A DNA stretch of 6,275 nt from contig CAYWKH010000122.1 in assembly GCA_964458805.1 (NCBI GenBank), forward strand, positions 1-6,275. Direction: 5' to 3'. The position numbers and the translations under genes were made by a program. This DNA comes from JAAYLU01 sp964458805. GTDB taxonomy: Bacteria; Synergistota; Synergistia; Synergistales; Aminobacteriaceae. The first letter of the stretch is position 1. The number at the start of each line of letters is the position of its first letter. The notes under the pieces were generated by a model. It did no database searches, was not told the DNA's origin, and was given only the letters and a program-made list of their open reading frames with translations. This document shows, piece by piece, positions 4,747 through 6,275 of this stretch.

Positions 4747-5490
4747 TTAGCGCGGGGACCGCTTCTTCGGTGTGGAGGTCGCCCGGCCGGGCTTCTTCGC
4801 GGGGGAGCGACGGGGGTTGGTGACCCCCCGCCCCTCGTTGTAGCCGAAGATCTCGGCCGGGGACCGGAACCCCGGGGCCGGGACCCCGATCCCCGGGCCG
4901 AAATTCAGGAAGGGTTTTGGTTGCTGCGGGGCCCCGAACCCGAACCGGGGGCCCTGGGGCCGAGAGGTCTCCTGCTGCGGGCCCCCGAACCCGAACGGGG
5001 ATCCTTGCGTCCGGGGGGGGTCCTGCTGCGGGGGCTGGTCCCCGAACTCGCGCCGGAACTTGGCTTCCTCTCGCATCATCTCGAGCTGGAACCGGCGTTC
5101 TTCCCGGGCGAGTTCCTGCTGCTCCCGCTGGACCTCCATCGCGGCCTTCCGCCGCTCGACCTCGCGCTTGCGCCGTTCCAGGGCAAGTTTCTGTTCCTGT
5201 TCCTGCCGGACGAGGGCTTCCGCGTTCTTCCGCTCGACCCAGGCCGCGTAGCGGGAGAGCCCGGCCGATGCCGCCGCGGCCCCCTGCACCAGGGCCCCCC
5301 CGGCCATGACCGCATACCGGCCGCCGGCCTGGAGGATCTCTTTGGCTTTCTGCTTCTGCTCAGCCCGCCGCTGCTGCCGGGCAAGGTCGTCGGCAGACGG
5401 GGGGGCGGTCGTCGGGCCCGGTGCGTCCACCGGATAGTACTCGCGGTCGGGGGGAGCGTAGTCGTCAAGGTCTTTTTTTGTCCGTGCCAT
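4747..5490 (-). CDS. Coiled-coil protein with 17-aa tandem repeat and histone-like basic tail, 247 aa
   Basis: Not recognised as a known family. Order of parts: a polar N-terminus with a proline-rich stretch (13-32); a helix (33-53); an Ala/Gly-rich hydrophobic segment (56-79, YAVMAGGALVQGAAAASAGL) that could insert in a membrane or pack as a helix; a long charged coiled coil (84-148, many Glu/Arg/Gln, e.g. KLALERRKREVERRKAAMEV); two 17-residue repeats (155-188) carrying FGFG; a Gly/Pro/Phe-rich stretch; and a very basic end with SPAKK, TPKK and SPR (229-247), like the S/T-P-K-K DNA-contact motifs of histone tails. The ATG at 5490 is chosen because GGAGGAGAT stands seven bases upstream; the ATG at 5499 lies within that site. 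It has its own promoter-like element and terminator. A structural, scaffolding or DNA-packaging protein of a virus-like element is plausible but unproven. Confidence 0.85.
   Translation of the reverse strand: MARTKKDLDDYAPPDREYYPVDAPGPTTAPPSADDLARQQRRAEQKQKAKEILQAGGRYAVMAGGALVQGAAAASAGLSRYAAWVERKNAEALVRQEQEQKLALERRKREVERRKAAMEVQREQQELAREERRFQLEMMREEAKFRREFGDQPPQQDPPRTQGSPFGFGGPQQETSRPQGPRFGFGAPQQPKPFLNFGPGIGVPAPGFRSPAEIFGYNEGRGVTNPRRSPAKKPGRATSTPKKRSPR
4927..5028 (-). repeat. 51-bp tandem repeat inside the coiled-coil gene (17 aa per unit)
   Basis: Two adjacent 51-base units (5028-4978 and 4977-4927) encode QQDPPRTQGSPFGFGGP and QQETSRPQGPRFGFGAP, 11 of 17 residues the same; a degenerate third begins QQPKPFLNFGPG. 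The in-frame unit length and the retained FGFG suggest selection on the protein, perhaps a flexible, self-associating Phe-Gly linker. Confidence 0.75.
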
Positions 5491-5506
5491 GGAGGGCATC
5501 TCCTCC
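5491..5506 (-). promoter_or_regulatory. Hairpin enclosing the ribosome-binding site of the coiled-coil gene
   Basis: On the minus strand GGAGG (5506-5502) can pair with CCTCC (5495-5491) across AGATGC, directly before the ATG at 5490. GGAGGAGAT is the only good ribosome-binding site, so pairing would hide it. With only five base pairs the hairpin is of moderate strength, but a role in translational control is possible. Confidence 0.4.
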
Positions 5507-5525
5507 CGGAGAGGGTTTCCCCGGC

Positions 5526-5545
5526 AGGAGAAATAGATTGCCTAT
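5526..5545 (-). promoter_or_regulatory. Candidate archaeal promoter of the coiled-coil gene
   Basis: On the minus strand this reads ATAGGCAATCTATTTCTCC. TCTATTTCT would be the TATA-like box, placed 40-50 bases before the ATG at 5490, giving a leader of about 15-20 bases that holds the GGAGGAGAT site. ATAGGCAATCT (5545-5535) is identical to the sequence before the 97-aa gene (4170-4160), suggesting a shared upstream element. Confidence 0.5.
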
Positions 5546-5569
5546 GGAAGAATTGCTTCTGGGGCATCT

Positions 5570-5583
5570 GACGAAAAATCGTC
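5570..5583 (-). terminator. Possible terminator of the membrane-protein operon
   Basis: GACGA (5570-5574) and TCGTC (5579-5583) are perfect arms around AAAA; on the minus strand the hairpin carries a run of five T's. It lies between the membrane-protein stop and the next promoter. A second T-rich stretch, TCTTTCTTTTCG, reads on the minus strand at about 5658-5647 and may terminate first. The remaining part of this gap (5606-5689) shows no gene. Confidence 0.35.
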
Positions 5584-5589
5584 GGGGGA

Positions 5590-5705
5590 GTTGTCGAACG
5601 GGGGCCGCTCCGGCGAGATCCGGGGACAGCAGATCGGATCTCCCTCGAAAAGAAAGATATTCGAAATCGGGGGAAAATGTTCCGGGAATGTTCTCAAACG
5701 GGGGC
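5590..5705. repeat. Pair of 16-bp direct repeats exactly 100 bp apart
   Basis: GTTGTCGAACGGGGGC (5590-5605) and GTTCTCAAACGGGGGC (5690-5705) match at 14 of 16 positions. The second lies just after the membrane-protein stop codon. Between them is an AT-richer stretch with AATGTTC twice (5676-5682, 5687-5693) and a TTCGAA palindrome. The pair could be recombination scars or protein sites; chance is not excluded. Confidence 0.4.
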
Positions 5706-5715
5706 ACGAGCGGGG

Positions 5716-6054
5716 TTAGTCCTCGGCCGCGAGGCGACCCGTCTCCCGCAGCCGCACCCCCCGGGCGACCAGGAGAAGGAATGCCCCCACGGTCAGGGCG
5801 ATGGCCCACCCGAGAGCCCGATCAGTGAGGAGGAACTCATCGCTAGGGAGGGTTCCGGTGGTGGGGAGCGGGGTCGCGAACTCGGGTAGGATCTGCGGGC
5901 CGGACGGCCGGAACGGCAGGTTCTCGATCTGCCGGGCGGGGTCGTGGGTATCCCTGACGAGGAAGTAGCCGTTGAGGGCGGCGAGGAGCACGCTGCAGAC
6001 GAGCCCGATCAGGACCCCGTAACTGAGCAGGACCTGCAGGCGGTCGGGGGGCAT
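5716..6054 (-). CDS. Small membrane protein with two transmembrane helices, 112 aa
   Basis: A 112-residue protein, family not recognised. Helix 1 is about residues 8-33 (QVLLSYGVLIGLVCSVLLAA and onward) and helix 2 about 80-97 (ALGWAIALTVGAFLLLVA). Between them is a roughly 45-residue polar, proline-rich loop. The C-terminal tail RGVRLRETGR is positive, so by the positive-inside rule both ends should be in the cytoplasm and the loop outside. The ATG at 6054 is chosen since GGTGA stands five bases before it; a GTG three codons upstream (6063) overlaps the previous stop as GTGA and is the alternative start. Either way the gene is translationally linked to the upstream gene. The overall look (two helices, small) recalls holins or other element-encoded membrane proteins, but this is only a guess. 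Confidence 0.82.
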   Translation of the reverse strand: MPPDRLQVLLSYGVLIGLVCSVLLAALNGYFLVRDTHDPARQIENLPFRPSGPQILPEFATPLPTTGTLPSDEFLLTDRALGWAIALTVGAFLLLVARGVRLRETGRLAAED

Positions 6055-6059
6055 CCCCG

Positions 6060-6275
6060 TCACCGCTTTTCAAGCGACTGCAGCAGCCGGGTAAGGTCGA
6101 TCCCGAATTTTTCATTGAGGACCTTGTCGCAGACCTCCAGGCCGGTCTTGAGGTTCCCCTGGCCCTCCCGGAACTCGAAGATCCGGGTCTTGTCGCGGCG
6201 GGTGCGGATAGAGATCTCGATGTTGTATTCGCTGAGCAGCCGGACGATCTGCCGGAGTTCGTCGGGCGAGTAGGT
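6060..6275 (-). CDS. Unrecognised protein, C-terminal 71 residues only
   Basis: The 3' end of a gene that enters from the right edge. The visible 71 residues are soluble and charged: helix (TYSPDELRQIVRLLSEYN), a strand pair (IEISIRTRRDKTRIFEFREG, 19-38), then helices ending LTRLLQSLEKR. The helix-strand-strand-helix order is compact and could be a small DNA-binding or oligomerisation domain; the family is not recognised. Third-position bias is strong, and the TGA stop lies five bases before the next gene's ATG, so both genes share an operon. Confidence 0.8.
   Translation of the reverse strand, partial: TYSPDELRQIVRLLSEYNIEISIRTRRDKTRIFEFREGQGNLKTGLEVCDKVLNEKFGIDLTRLLQSLEKR

Noticed and set aside
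4921..5571. Plus-strand open frame of 216 codons
   Set aside because: Antisense to the coiled-coil gene; its apparent repeats are the reverse reading of the 51-base tandem repeat.
5465..5809. Minus-strand open frame of 114 codons spanning the gap between the membrane and coiled-coil genes
   Set aside because: It overlaps the end of one gene and the start of the next in another frame, crosses the promoter and terminator signals, and lacks codon bias.

Overview
The window is a GC-rich stretch in which every gene I can support lies on the minus strand, so transcription runs from position 6275 toward position 1. Several things point to a euryarchaeon, most likely a GC-rich methanogen of the Methanomicrobiales type. 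Ribosome-binding sites match GGAGGTGATC-like sequence (GGTGAT, GGAGGAGAT, GGTGA), start codons often sit in an AAAAATG context, and Arg, Gly and Pro codons are mostly CGG, GGG and CCG. Candidate TATA-like boxes replace any clear -35/-10 pair, and T-runs look like termination signals. The lineage is an inference. The gene content is mostly unrecognised small proteins plus a winged-helix regulator, a zinc-ribbon protein, a reduced glycosyltransferase and a radical SAM protein, which suggests a provirus, plasmid or other integrated element rather than core chromosome.

Layout from the transcriptional start (right) to the end (left): 6275-6060 is the C-terminal end of an unrecognised protein, followed after a few bases by a two-helix membrane protein (6054-5716). 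An intergenic stretch (5715-5491) holds a possible terminator, a promoter-like element and a hairpin-embedded ribosome-binding site in front of a coiled-coil protein with a 17-residue tandem repeat and a histone-like basic tail (5490-4747). A T-run terminator follows. Then comes about 600 bases with no credible gene, rich in inverted and direct repeats, which could be an origin or control region. A promoter at its left end serves a 97-residue basic protein (4063-3770).

From about 3750 leftward is a compact cluster. Four 10-base direct repeats (3708-3751) precede a winged-helix protein with a TTG start (3597-2149). Its last 269 bases are overlapped out of frame by a zinc-ribbon protein (2417-1965). 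Then follow a glycosyltransferase GT-B C-terminal domain (1968-1255), a 115-residue unknown (1250-903), a 46-residue unknown (842-702) and a radical SAM protein that leaves the window at position 1. Most junctions are 4-base stop/start overlaps or a 4-base gap, consistent with translational coupling.

The most unusual points are the long out-of-frame overlap between the winged-helix and zinc-ribbon genes, a glycosyltransferase lacking nearly all of its N-terminal domain and a conserved glutamate, the repeat arrays around the regulator, and the structured gene-free region. No tRNA, rRNA, CRISPR array, insertion sequence or integrase was seen.
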